NCBI RefSeq assembly: GCF_000732635.1 | Contig: NZ_JPMD01000004.1 | Coordinates: 1 to 64,000 of the forward strand | DNA from: Clostridium sulfidigenes | GTDB lineage: Bacteria; Bacillota; Clostridia; Clostridiales; Clostridiaceae | Direction of reading: 5' to 3' | DNA: 64,000 bases | Part shown: in pieces, positions 16,198 to 24,180 of the stretch | How the letters are laid out: every line of letters begins with the position of its first letter | Numbering within the stretch: position 1 is the first letter of the stretch | Notes under the pieces: model-generated | The model's database searches: none | What the model saw: only the letters and a program-made list of their open reading frames with translations | What the model was told of the DNA's origin: nothing | Translations under genes and position numbers: made by a program

Positions 16198-17328
16198 ATG
16201 GATAAGTGGTTATTCTTAGCATTTATGAATTTCATGTTATTATTTATATTTTTAACTAGTTTTTTTGTGAACAAAACATCTAATAGTGGCATTTTCTTTG
16301 GAGTGAGATTTCCTAAGGAATATCAAGAAGAAAAGGAGCTAAAAGATATAGAAAAATCTTATAGAATAGTTATTTCAATCATATTTTTTATTATGCTTTT
16401 AGGAGTAAATATTTTATTCTTTAATCTTGATAACTATAGTGAAAACACTTTAGGATTTATAATGGCAATACTTATTATAGGTAGTTTAATAATAAGCTTC
16501 ATAGTATATATTCCATATTATAAAAAGGTTAAAACCTTAAAAAAGCATAGAGACTGGACTTATACTAAAAGAAATGTAGTAGTGGTAGAGACTACTCTAA
16601 GAAAGCCTAAAAAGGATGAAAAGATAAAACCTATAGACTCAAAATGGTTTTTATTATTATTTATCTTTCCTTTAATAAGTATTTTAGTAACTATGTATAG
16701 ATATGATGCATTACCTAAGGTGATGGAGATTCCTTATACTAGCTTTGGGGTGTTTAAAAAGGAGACTTTAAGAGGTCATTTTATAATATATCAATTTCCA
16801 ATTGTTCAAGTTTTTTTAACAGCATTATTATATGGAATAAACAAAGTGATTATTAATTCTAAGGTGGATTTAAATAGTGGAAGTATTGAGAAGGCCATTA
16901 TTCGAAAGAGAAAGTTTAAAAAAATAGGGTCAATATTAATGATGGTAATGATACTACAAATGCTTATTATGTTTTCCTTAATTCAAGCATCTATATTATT
17001 TAACTTTGATCCTATGATAATTAACTATGTATTTATGGTAATTTTCATGATAACTATGATTATATTTATCATTATTTTTATCAAAATTGGCCAAGGTGGA
17101 AGAAATATCCAAACAAAAGGTGAAAAAGATGAGTTATATAAAGATGATGATGATAAATGGATACTAGGAAGCATTTATTATAATAAAAATGATCCAGCTT
17201 GGATGGTAGAGAAAAGATTGGGTGTAGGTTGGACAGTAAACTTTGCTCATCCAAAGTCTTGGATAGCTGTGGGAGGACTTATAGTATTTATAATAAGTAA
17301 TATAATTATGTCTATATTGCTTACTTGA
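16198..17328 (+). CDS. DUF1648/DUF5808 multi-pass membrane protein
   Basis: 376 aa with about eight hydrophobic segments. The middle part (WFLLLFIFPLISILVTMYRYDALPKVMEIPY) fits DUF1648, and the C-terminus (DDDKWILGSIYYNKNDPAWMVEKRLGVGWTVNFAHPKSW) fits DUF5808. The start was placed at ATG 16198 after GAAGGAGGAT; the frame extends upstream inside the GntR gene. Such proteins commonly sit next to YtrA regulators. Function unknown. It contains a natural YKDDDDK stretch near residue 317. A strong bidirectional terminator follows. Confidence 0.82.
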   Translation: MDKWLFLAFMNFMLLFIFLTSFFVNKTSNSGIFFGVRFPKEYQEEKELKDIEKSYRIVISIIFFIMLLGVNILFFNLDNYSENTLGFIMAILIIGSLIISFIVYIPYYKKVKTLKKHRDWTYTKRNVVVVETTLRKPKKDEKIKPIDSKWFLLLFIFPLISILVTMYRYDALPKVMEIPYTSFGVFKKETLRGHFIIYQFPIVQVFLTALLYGINKVIINSKVDLNSGSIEKAIIRKRKFKKIGSILMMVMILQMLIMFSLIQASILFNFDPMIINYVFMVIFMITMIIFIIIFIKIGQGGRNIQTKGEKDELYKDDDDKWILGSIYYNKNDPAWMVEKRLGVGWTVNFAHPKSWIAVGGLIVFIISNIIMSILLT

Positions 17329-17360
17329 TTGTATTGGGTATAAAAATTAAATCAGAATTA

Positions 17361-17406
17361 AAGGAGTTACTAAAATCTTAGTTGATTTAGTAACTCCTTA
17401 ATTTTT
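17361..17406 (+). terminator. Bidirectional intrinsic terminator
   Basis: Fourteen-bp stem AAGGAGTTACTAAA (17361-17374) with TTTAGTAACTCCTT (17386-17399), with T-rich or A-rich tails on both sides. It serves the ABC operon and the convergent permease pair. Confidence 0.88.
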
Positions 17407-17413
17407 ATATTTC

Positions 17414-17953
17414 TTAAGTATCATAACGTAAATATAGATTATCTATATCTTCTTTTTTCATAAGCCCTTCCACTAAATAACCCATTATGATGACTCCAGG
17501 TATATCAATTACTAATCTAGATAGGGTAAAGGCATAACCTATAGCGGAAACTTCGAAGAGTAATGTAGAAATTTTAGTAACACACCAGGCATTCATAAAA
17601 ATAATAATATTACTAAATTTAACTCCTTTTTTTAAAAGCACTGCAGTAAAAGGGAATGCAGCATACATGGGCCCAGCAGCTATAGAGCCAATAAGAATAG
17701 CAATTAAAACACCAGTAAATCCGGAGTTCTTCCCCATATATTTCATTAATGCTTCTTTTGGAACCCACACATCAATAAGGCCAAGAAGAATCATAATAGG
17801 TGGAAGTACAGATAACATCTGAATAAAGCTAGATTGAGCATTAATAAAGCTTTTAGTTCCTAAGTCCCAATTAAAGACGAATACTAAGATAAGTATTAAT
17901 AAACTTAAAAGGAAAAAGGAATACCTTTTTAGAAAGTTAAGTAGTTTAATCAA
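17414..17953 (-). CDS. ArsP-like permease, second half (PF03773 type)
   Basis: 179 aa with about five hydrophobic segments. The sequence around VLPPIMILLGLIDVWVPKEALMKYMGKNSG and GSIAAGPMYAAFPFTAVLLKKG matches the predicted permease family PF03773 (ArsP_1), whose members can export organoarsenicals. This protein is about half the usual length and overlaps its partner gene (17950-18435) by four bases, so the pair likely forms one transporter. Substrate unknown. It lies convergent to the ABC operon. Confidence 0.75.
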   Translation of the reverse strand: MIKLLNFLKRYSFFLLSLLILILVFVFNWDLGTKSFINAQSSFIQMLSVLPPIMILLGLIDVWVPKEALMKYMGKNSGFTGVLIAILIGSIAAGPMYAAFPFTAVLLKKGVKFSNIIIFMNAWCVTKISTLLFEVSAIGYAFTLSRLVIDIPGVIIMGYLVEGLMKKEDIDNLYLRYDT

Positions 17954-18435
17954 AATAAAGTCACCACCTTTCCAATAAAGAAAGCTACTACAAAGGAAAA
18001 GACAAAGGCTATGAAATTTCTAAGAAAGGCAGCTTTTTTACCTATATATTTTGACTCTAAGCTATATGTCATGATACCAACCATGGTTAGAGTAGAAATT
18101 AAAGCTCCCACTTGTGGATAACCCGCTCCACTTTCAAGTAGTGTATTACCTAATGAAAAGGCTACAAAAGTTGGCATCATAGTTATGGAACCAGTAATAG
18201 AAGAAATAATAACTCCTAAAAACCCAGAATTAGAACCAATTAATTTTGATATGGTAGCTGCATCTACTATAGCAAGGAGAATTCCTACAGTGATAATGAT
18301 ACCTAAAAATTGAGGCATTATGTTTTCAAAGGATTTAAGGGAAATTTTTAGAGCCTTAATAGTTTTCTTCTTATCTTTAATTAAAGAAATAAGAAGTAGC
18401 ACTAAAGCTAAAGTGTATAGAATAACACCTGTCAT
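17950..18435 (-). CDS. ArsP-like permease, first half
   Basis: 161 aa, about four hydrophobic segments. KSFENIMPQFLGIIITVGILLAIVDAATISKLIGSNSGFLGVIISSITGSITMMPTFVAF resembles one half of PF03773 and repeats the design of the downstream partner (a conserved GKNSG/GSNSG-type loop followed by a small-residue helix). Start ATG 18435 after GGAAGTG. First gene of a two-gene minus-strand operon. Confidence 0.75.
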   Translation of the reverse strand: MTGVILYTLALVLLLISLIKDKKKTIKALKISLKSFENIMPQFLGIIITVGILLAIVDAATISKLIGSNSGFLGVIISSITGSITMMPTFVAFSLGNTLLESGAGYPQVGALISTLTMVGIMTYSLESKYIGKKAAFLRNFIAFVFSFVVAFFIGKVVTLF

Positions 18436-18481
18436 AACATCACTTCCAATAACTCTATAAAATCATATTATGCTCATAAAT

Positions 18482-18509
18482 TTGTGAGGTTACATAATTA
18501 TAGTATAAT
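18482..18509 (+). promoter_or_regulatory. Probable promoter of the DUF488 gene
   Basis: TTGTGA (18482-18487) and TATAAT (18504-18509) with 16-bp spacing, 56 bp upstream of the start. The minus-strand permease pair starts on the other side of the same 129-bp gap. Confidence 0.45.
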
Positions 18510-18564
18510 AAGTATTATCAAGGGTATGAAAAGAGAAGAGTGATGAATAATATAGATTATACTA

Positions 18565-19197
18565 ATGAAAGAAGAAAAGATTATGCAAATATTTACAATA
18601 GGACATTCTAATTATACTGTAGAGAAGTTAATTCAAATGCTAAGACATTATAACATTGACTGTGTAGTAGATATTAGAGGAACTCCTTATTCAAAGTATA
18701 ATATTCAATTTGACAAGGAAACAATAAGGGAAACTTTAAAAAAGGAAGGCTTTATTTATATCTATATGGCTAAAGAGTTAGCTGCTAAGAGAGAAAATAA
18801 GATATCATATTATGATGAAGGGTATTCAGATTTCGAGAAGGTAGTATATGAAGAAGATTTTATAAAAGGTATTCAAAGGCTAAAGAATGGCTGTGAAAAA
18901 GGATATAGAATAGCATTATTAGGTGCGATGCAAGATCCTATAAGATGTCATAGAAGCATCTTAGTGGGGAGGGCTTTAAAAGATCATGGATTCACTGTAG
19001 GACATATATTAGACGATTATTCTCTAGCTTCTCAGGAAGATATGGAAAGAAATCTATTAGATAAATATTTTAGTGATAGAGATCAAATTACTATAGATAA
19101 TATCCTTGGAACTGCACCTACAGAGAAAGAATTAATAGAAGAAGGATATCGATTAGCCAATAAAGAAATCGGATATCGGATTGAGCATTTAAAATAA
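18565..19197 (+). CDS. DUF488 family protein
   Basis: 210 aa. The family signature IFTIGHSNYTVEKLIQML at the N-terminus and VDIRGTPYSKYNIQFD follow the DUF488 pattern. The conserved CHR motif appears as IRCHRSILVGRAL near residue 134. Function unknown; DUF488 proteins are cytosolic. ATG 18565 gives the longest form. A second ATG at 18583 (MQIFTIGHSN) matches the usual family start and has a purine-rich GAAAGAAGAAAAG upstream, so it may be the real start. A strong hairpin terminator follows at 19220. Confidence 0.85.
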   Translation: MKEEKIMQIFTIGHSNYTVEKLIQMLRHYNIDCVVDIRGTPYSKYNIQFDKETIRETLKKEGFIYIYMAKELAAKRENKISYYDEGYSDFEKVVYEEDFIKGIQRLKNGCEKGYRIALLGAMQDPIRCHRSILVGRALKDHGFTVGHILDDYSLASQEDMERNLLDKYFSDRDQITIDNILGTAPTEKELIEEGYRLANKEIGYRIEHLK

Positions 19198-19219
19198 AAG
19201 GACATCTATGAAATAATTC

Positions 19220-19275
19220 AAGTCCAAGCGTAAGTAATTTTTATTATTAATTACTTATACTTGGACTTATTATTA
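19220..19275 (+). terminator. Long hairpin terminator, bidirectional
   Basis: AAGTCCAAG and TAAGTAATT (19220-19239) pair with AATTACTTA and CTTGGACTT (19249-19268), with a two-base internal mismatch. It is placed between convergent genes. Confidence 0.8.
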
Positions 19276-19305
19276 TTGATGAATAATTTGGATGTATTCA
19301 TTTGC

Positions 19306-19773
19306 TTATGCTTTGAGAATTTCACTTTCATCACAAGTAGTGCCATTTTTATCTACTATAAGATTATAGGCCAATCCTATAAGAACTAAAATACCTCCAA
19401 TAACTTTTCCTGTAGATGCTTTACCTAAGGTGATATAGTCAATTACTATACCCATAAATAATTGCCCAATAAATATAAAGAGAGTTAGATAAAAAGAAGA
19501 TATTCTCGGAGTCATGTAATTTGAAATAACTATGGTTATAACTCCTAGAAGTCCTCCTAAATATGCTAAAAAGGGTATTGTGCTAAAGCTACTAAAGGTT
19601 GAAGGAAAGGTTTCTTTGCTGAATAAAAGAAATACTACTGAGAAAAACAGTCCGACTATATAGTTAAAAAAGGTTCCTTGAAATATACCGATTTTCTCTG
19701 CTAATTTAGAATTTATAGTTCTACCTATAACAATAGTTACACCAGCTAAAATAGAAATTATAATATATATCAT
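19306..19773 (-). CDS. DMT-family transporter, YdcZ/DUF606 type (first of pair)
   Basis: 155 aa with five hydrophobic helices, e.g. YIIISILAGVTIVIGRTIN, GTFFNYIVGLFFSVVFLLF and VIGGILVLIGLAYNLIVD. The GRTINSKLAEKIGIFQGTFFNYIVG segment is the DUF606 (PF04657) signature. It is paired with a homologous neighbour (19832-20257); such small proteins probably form heterodimers. Substrate unknown. The ribosome binding site AAGGAT lies inside or next to a hairpin (19783-19815). Confidence 0.82.
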   Translation of the reverse strand: MIYIIISILAGVTIVIGRTINSKLAEKIGIFQGTFFNYIVGLFFSVVFLLFSKETFPSTFSSFSTIPFLAYLGGLLGVITIVISNYMTPRISSFYLTLFIFIGQLFMGIVIDYITLGKASTGKVIGGILVLIGLAYNLIVDKNGTTCDESEILKA

Positions 19774-19782
19774 TATTTATCC

Positions 19783-19815
19783 TTAATAAGGTTATAGAAT
19801 AAATAACCTTATTAA
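19783..19815 (-). promoter_or_regulatory. Intergenic hairpin between the two YdcZ-type genes
   Basis: TTAATAAGGTTAT (19783-19795) and ATAACCTTATTAA (19803-19815) form a 13-bp perfect stem. It lies just upstream of the start and ribosome binding site of the gene at 19306-19773 with no T-run, so mRNA processing or translational control is more likely than termination. Confidence 0.5.
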
Positions 19816-19831
19816 AGTTCACCTCCTATCA

Positions 19832-20257
19832 TTATTTAAAAATAGTCATAATTATGATACCTATAATCATAATTGATAAACCTATGAACTTCTTACCGTT
19901 AAATTTAATCTTTTTCATTCCAAGTAATCCATAGTTATCTATGATAATAGAAGAAATTGCTTGACCAAGTAATCCTAGAGAAATGCTTAAAGAAGCGCCA
20001 AGAGCCACAAAACTTATATTACTAAAAAGCACTGTAAATACTCCAACGGCTCCAGCACTGTACCATAAAATAGGAATACCCTTTTGAATTTTTAATTTTG
20101 ACTTAGTAGCAAATAATACAGTAATAATAGTAATTAAACCTATTATGTGAATGAGTACACTGGAAGAATAATTACCAATAGTCCTTGATAAGGTTCCATT
20201 AAACACAAGCATTACTGAAATTAATGCACCTATAAATATAGAAATAAAAATATTCAT
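19832..20257 (-). CDS. DMT-family transporter, YdcZ/DUF606 type (second of pair)
   Basis: 141 aa with about five membrane segments. MLVFNGTLSRTIGNYSSSVLIHIIGLI parallels the partner's GRTINSKLAEKIGIFQGTFFNYIVG, confirming paralogy. Start ATG 20257 after AAAGGGGG. It is transcribed first, from a divergent promoter region shared with a Crp/Fnr regulator, which is likely its controller. Confidence 0.82.
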   Translation of the reverse strand: MNIFISIFIGALISVMLVFNGTLSRTIGNYSSSVLIHIIGLITIITVLFATKSKLKIQKGIPILWYSAGAVGVFTVLFSNISFVALGASLSISLGLLGQAISSIIIDNYGLLGMKKIKFNGKKFIGLSIMIIGIIIMTIFK

Positions 20258-20312
20258 GACAATCCCCCTTTTAGTTACATATTGAATTTATCATAAAGTA
20301 GTTGAGAAGTAT

Positions 20313-20328
20313 TATGACATATGTCATA
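20313..20328 (+). promoter_or_regulatory. Perfect 16-bp palindrome, probable Crp/Fnr-type operator
   Basis: TATGACATATGTCATA lies between the divergent YdcZ transporter genes and the Crp/Fnr regulator. Length and symmetry fit a Crp/Fnr dimer site, though the half-site TATGACAT differs from the classic TGTGA. Confidence 0.65.
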
Positions 20329-20407
20329 GTTGTATTAAGAAAGTATTTAAGATGAGAAATGATTTTTATAAATAATTTATATGATTGATATGATTTAGGA
20401 GAAAAAT

Positions 20408-21088
20408 ATGAAGAAAATAAATAACTCAGAACTTATGAACACATATATAAATAAATACAATATTAATGATATCTTTACCAGTGATATGAGAGAATATATG
20501 GAATTATTTCACTTTAAGAGAAATGAATTTTTATGTAAGGAAGATGAGCCTATAGATTATTTATTCTTTTTTGTAGAAGGTAAGGCTAAAGTATATATTA
20601 GTTTAAAAAATGGTAAATCGCTTTTAATATGTTTTTATTATCCACTTATGGTACTAGGAGATTTAGAATTAATCAATTTTACAAAGGCAACTACAAATAT
20701 GGAAGTTATAGAGGATGCTTATTGTATTGGGTTATCTTTTAAAAAGGTAAGAGAAAAGTTATTAAATGATCCTAAGTTTCTAAGATTTATATGCAGTTCC
20801 TTGGGAAATAAAATGGATACTTCATCTAGAAATGGATCAATCAATTTACTATATCCACTGGAAAACAGATTAGCAAGCTATATAATGGCAACAAGGGAAG
20901 AAGGAAATAGAGTTGTATTTAATGAAACATTAACAGAGATTGCTGAGTTGCTAGGAACTAGCTATAGACATCTATTAAGGACTATAAATAATTTAATAAA
21001 TAGGGAAGTATTAAAAAAAGACAATTACGGATATGAAATTATTAATGAAGAAATACTTAGTAGTTTAGCCGTGGATTTATATAAATAG
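20408..21088 (+). CDS. Crp/Fnr family transcriptional regulator (YeiL-like)
   Basis: 226 aa. A cyclic-nucleotide-binding fold covers residues about 30-125 (FHFKRNEFLCKEDEPIDYLFFFVEGKAKVYI, PLMVLGDLEL), and a winged helix is at about 165-215 (LTEIAELLGTSYRHLLRTINNLINREVLKKD). No four-cysteine Fe-S set is visible, so it is not a classic FNR. Clostridial YeiL-like regulators often accompany DUF606 pairs. The 16-bp palindrome lies 80 bp upstream between it and the divergent transporter pair. Confidence 0.85.
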   Translation: MKKINNSELMNTYINKYNINDIFTSDMREYMELFHFKRNEFLCKEDEPIDYLFFFVEGKAKVYISLKNGKSLLICFYYPLMVLGDLELINFTKATTNMEVIEDAYCIGLSFKKVREKLLNDPKFLRFICSSLGNKMDTSSRNGSINLLYPLENRLASYIMATREEGNRVVFNETLTEIAELLGTSYRHLLRTINNLINREVLKKDNYGYEIINEEILSSLAVDLYK

Positions 21089-21259
21089 GTAATAAAGATG
21101 GACATATAAGTATTTTAAATTATATAAAATTCTAAAAATGAAAAATATTTATAGGAATTTGTTATTTAATTATTTACAAATATGTATATTTGATGTATGC
21201 TTAATATATGTATTAATATTATAAATATATAAATCGAATTTGAAAGGAGTTGTTGTATT

Positions 21260-21331
21260 ATGATGAACAGAGAAAGATTAATATTAGATGAAGTATATAC
21301 AGCCGCTCCAAATTTAAGATTTAAATGTTAG
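21260..21331 (+). CDS. Small 23-residue peptide ending in Cys
   Basis: AAAGGAG (21243-21249) precedes two consecutive ATG codons (21260 and 21263). The frame encodes a peptide starting MMNRERLILDEVYT and ending AAPNLRFKC, stop TAG at 21329-21331. It is hydrophilic, without signal peptide. It stands in 496 bp of otherwise gene-free DNA with its own terminator about 100 bp downstream, consistent with a short independent transcript. No family recognised. It might be a precursor or signalling peptide, a regulatory leader, or part of a dual-function RNA; none of these is proved. Confidence 0.5.
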   Translation: MMNRERLILDEVYTAAPNLRFKC

Positions 21332-21421
21332 TTTCAGTGGATTAATATTAACAATTATATTCAGTTTAAAACCTTAGAAGTATAATAATATTATAATCCT
21401 AATTTTATAACTATATTTAAT

Positions 21422-21528
21422 TTGAACTTATGCCTTGGAGTAGCTTAATCCAAGGTTTTTTTGTATGCAAAAATAAAGTTTTTTAACCAATAAGGTTATT
21501 ATAAAAAAGCTAAAGGGCATAAGTTCAA
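21422..21528 (+). ncRNA. Structured region with long-range inverted repeat
   Basis: TTGAACTTATGCC (21422-21434) and GGCATAAGTTCAA (21516-21528) are perfectly complementary 13-mers. They enclose a terminator hairpin (21433-21462) and a small AACC/GGTT hairpin near 21485-21498. The terminator stem overlaps the first arm by two bases, so the long pairing and the terminator could be mutually influenced. It lies between the small peptide gene and rsgA. Confidence 0.4.
21433..21462 (+). terminator. Intrinsic terminator of the small peptide transcript
   Basis: CCTTGGA (21433-21439) pairs with TCCAAGG (21449-21455), followed by seven T. Confidence 0.8.
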
Positions 21529-21584
21529 CGTCTTATTAAATGAAAATAAATTAAAGTATAAAGTTAGAAAGAGGGATTATATAG

Positions 21585-22559
21585 TTGAGAGAAAATAATA
21601 TAAATGAATATTCAATAGGAAGAGTGTATGCTCAGCATAGAAATTTATACAAGATAATAACTGAAAAGGGAGAAATATCAGCTACTCTATCAGGGAAGTT
21701 ACAATATGAATTAATTAATAAAAAGGACTATCCAGTTGTAGGGGATTGGGTTAATTATGAAGAGCTTGGTTATGGAGAAGGAATAATACATCAGATTCAA
21801 GAAAGAAAAACGCTTATTTGTAGAAAGGTAGCAGGAGTAAAAAGTGAAGAACAGGCTTTAGCTGCAAATATAGATAAGATTTTTATAACAATGTCTTTAA
21901 ATAATAATTTTAACCTAAGAAGATTAGAAAGATATATTAATATAGCATGGGATAGTGGTGCTACACCTGTTATCTTATTAACTAAATTGGATTTATGTGA
22001 GGATTTAGAAGATAAATTATTATCCTTAGATCAGGTGGCATTAGGTATAGATAAGATAAGTGTAAGTTCTTTAACTGGTGAAGGTGTAGAGGTAGTAAGA
22101 AATATTATAAAAAGCGATGATACTGTAGTTTTTATTGGGTCTTCAGGGGTTGGAAAATCTACTATAATAAATAAATTGTTAGAAAAGGAAGTACAAATTA
22201 CTAAGGAAGTTGGCGAATATGACAAAGGAAGGCATACTACAACCCATAGAGAGTTGTTTGTGCTGCCAACAGGGGGAGCTATAATAGACACTCCAGGAAT
22301 GAGAGAACTTCAGCTAAGTCAGGGAGACGTAGAAGCCACCTTTAAGGATATAGAAGATCTTGCATTGAAGTGTCACTTTTCAGATTGTAAGCATAAAAGT
22401 GAACCTAAATGTGCTGTTCAACAAGCCATTGAAAGAGGAGAATTATCTAAGGAGAGATTTATAAGTTATGAAAAAATAAAAAAAGAAATAGCTAATGAAG
22501 AAAAACGCAGAAGGGCTAAAGAAAGAATAAATGAAAGAAAAGCTAGAATAAGAAGATAG
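21585..22559 (+). CDS. rsgA: Ribosome small-subunit-dependent GTPase A
   Basis: 324 aa circularly permuted GTPase that helps mature the 30S subunit. OB-fold N-terminus (residues about 10-70), then G4 TKLDL (about 125), G1 GSSGVGKSTIINKL (about 185) and G3 DTPGMREL. The zinc-binding end has CHFSDCKHKSEPKC near residue 266. The C-terminal tail is very basic (EEKRRRAKERINERKARIRR), typical for rRNA contact. The start is TTG 21585 after GAAAGAGGGA. It precedes a MATE gene with a long hairpin terminator in between. Confidence 0.93.
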   Translation: MRENNINEYSIGRVYAQHRNLYKIITEKGEISATLSGKLQYELINKKDYPVVGDWVNYEELGYGEGIIHQIQERKTLICRKVAGVKSEEQALAANIDKIFITMSLNNNFNLRRLERYINIAWDSGATPVILLTKLDLCEDLEDKLLSLDQVALGIDKISVSSLTGEGVEVVRNIIKSDDTVVFIGSSGVGKSTIINKLLEKEVQITKEVGEYDKGRHTTTHRELFVLPTGGAIIDTPGMRELQLSQGDVEATFKDIEDLALKCHFSDCKHKSEPKCAVQQAIERGELSKERFISYEKIKKEIANEEKRRRAKERINERKARIRR

Positions 22560-22663
22560 ATGAAAATATGTATTTTGGAAGTTGATGAAATTTTCTAAGA
22601 GCATAAATAATTTTATTAATATATTCATAATAAAGAAATTTGCATTAATATATTTATTATTCT

Positions 22664-22714
22664 AAAATAACCATACATACCATGCATATTTGTAGAAATA
22701 TGTATGGTTATTTT
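22664..22714 (+). terminator. Long perfect hairpin between rsgA and MATE gene
   Basis: Sixteen-bp stem AAAATAACCATACATA (22664-22679) with TATGTATGGTTATTTT (22699-22714), with T-rich end. A TATAAT-like sequence follows near 22730, so it may also be near the MATE promoter. Confidence 0.75.
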
Positions 22715-22772
22715 ATATGTGAAATATGGTATAATTATTTTATTAAATTGGATTAATACGGAGAATATTTAT

Positions 22773-24146
22773 ATGAAAATAACTACAGATAAGAAATTTT
22801 ATAGATTACTTTTTAGTATATCAATACCCATAGCCATACAGAACTTAATTACTTTTGCAGTAAGTATGATAGACACCTTAATGGTAGGATCTTTAGGGGA
22901 AGTCCAATTATCATCAGTAGCTTTAGCAAATAATTTATTTTTTATTTTGATGATTCTACTTTTTGGACTAGCTAGTGGATCAAATATTATGATATCTCAA
23001 TATTGGGGGAAGAAAGATGTAAATTCTATTCATAAGATACTTGCAATTATGTATAGAGTTTGTACCGTTATAATAATTATATTTATAGCCATAGCAGCAC
23101 TATTACCAACACAGTTTATGAGTATATTTTCTAATGATATAGCTGTTATACAAGGTGGGGCTAGCTATCTTAGAATAGTCTGCATAGGATACATATTCTA
23201 TGGTTTAACAAACTGTACAATAATGATGCTTCGTTCTGTAAAAACGGTAAAAATTTCAATGTTAGTATATAGTGTGTCATTGTTGGTAAATGCTTTTTTT
23301 AACTGGGTATTTATTTTTGGAAAATTTGGATTCCCAGCCTTAGGCATAAGAGGAGCAGCTATTGCTACCGTTATGGCAAGAATCACAGAATTTATAATAG
23401 TTATAATATTTATGATTTATTTTGAGAAGAAGATAAAATTACGACCTAAGCATCTATTAAAGGTGGATAAGGTTATATTAAGGGATTATGTATCTACATG
23501 TACACCGGTATTATTTAATGAATTGCTTTGGTCTACAGGATCCTCTATGATTTCAGTTATTGTAGCAAAAATGGGAACAAGTACAGTAGCAGCCAATAGT
23601 ATAAATGGAGTTGCACAACAATTTGTAACAGTGTTTATATTTGGATTATCTAATGCTGCAGCTGTTATTATTGGTAATACCATAGGTGAAGGTAAAAAGA
23701 ATAAAGCCATGGAATATGCCTTTACGATAGGTGTATTTAGTGTAATTACAGGGCTTATTGCCAGCGGAATAATATATGTTATTAAGCCTATAATAGTAAA
23801 CTTCTACAATGTTCCACAAAGTACAAAATTAATTGCTATGGAAATCATGAGTGTAACCTCTATTATTGTTATATTCCAAGCTTTAGGAAGTAATATGATG
23901 ATGGGAGTTCTAAGAGGTGGAGGAGACGCAAGATTTGTATTATTAAATGATATTATATTTATGTGGTGCGTAGCTATTCCAGGAGGATTCATAGCAGTAG
24001 ATATATTAGGGTTACCAATAGTAGTTGTATTTTTTATAATTAGGTGTGATGAGATAATAAAATCTTTAGTTAGTATAGTAAGAGTAAGTAGTGGGAAATG
24101 GGTAAGAGATGTTACTAGAGATTTTGCCATAGAAGAAGAGGAATAA
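22773..24146 (+). CDS. MATE family efflux transporter
   Basis: 457 aa with about 12 hydrophobic helices arranged in two homologous halves (FSISIPIAIQNLITFAVSMIDTLMVGSLG in the first; LRDYVSTCTPVLFNELLWSTGSSM in the second). This is the MatE signature for Na+ or H+ coupled drug export. The start was placed at ATG 22773 after ACGGAGAA; the open frame reaches upstream to 22704 only through hairpin DNA. Substrate unknown. Confidence 0.9.
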   Translation: MKITTDKKFYRLLFSISIPIAIQNLITFAVSMIDTLMVGSLGEVQLSSVALANNLFFILMILLFGLASGSNIMISQYWGKKDVNSIHKILAIMYRVCTVIIIIFIAIAALLPTQFMSIFSNDIAVIQGGASYLRIVCIGYIFYGLTNCTIMMLRSVKTVKISMLVYSVSLLVNAFFNWVFIFGKFGFPALGIRGAAIATVMARITEFIIVIIFMIYFEKKIKLRPKHLLKVDKVILRDYVSTCTPVLFNELLWSTGSSMISVIVAKMGTSTVAANSINGVAQQFVTVFIFGLSNAAAVIIGNTIGEGKKNKAMEYAFTIGVFSVITGLIASGIIYVIKPIIVNFYNVPQSTKLIAMEIMSVTSIIVIFQALGSNMMMGVLRGGGDARFVLLNDIIFMWCVAIPGGFIAVDILGLPIVVVFFIIRCDEIIKSLVSIVRVSSGKWVRDVTRDFAIEEEE

Positions 24147-24180
24147 TTAATACCTTATAACATAATAAAAATAGGGGGTT

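Noticed and set aside
17134..17160. FLAG tag from a cloning vector
   Set aside because: The stretch is embedded in a continuous native DUF5808 domain with AT-rich codons and no vector sequence around.
22443..22628. Minus-strand hydrophobic ORF at the rsgA end
   Set aside because: It is the complement of the Lys/Arg-rich rsgA tail; its phenylalanine-serine composition is a by-product of A-rich coding DNA.
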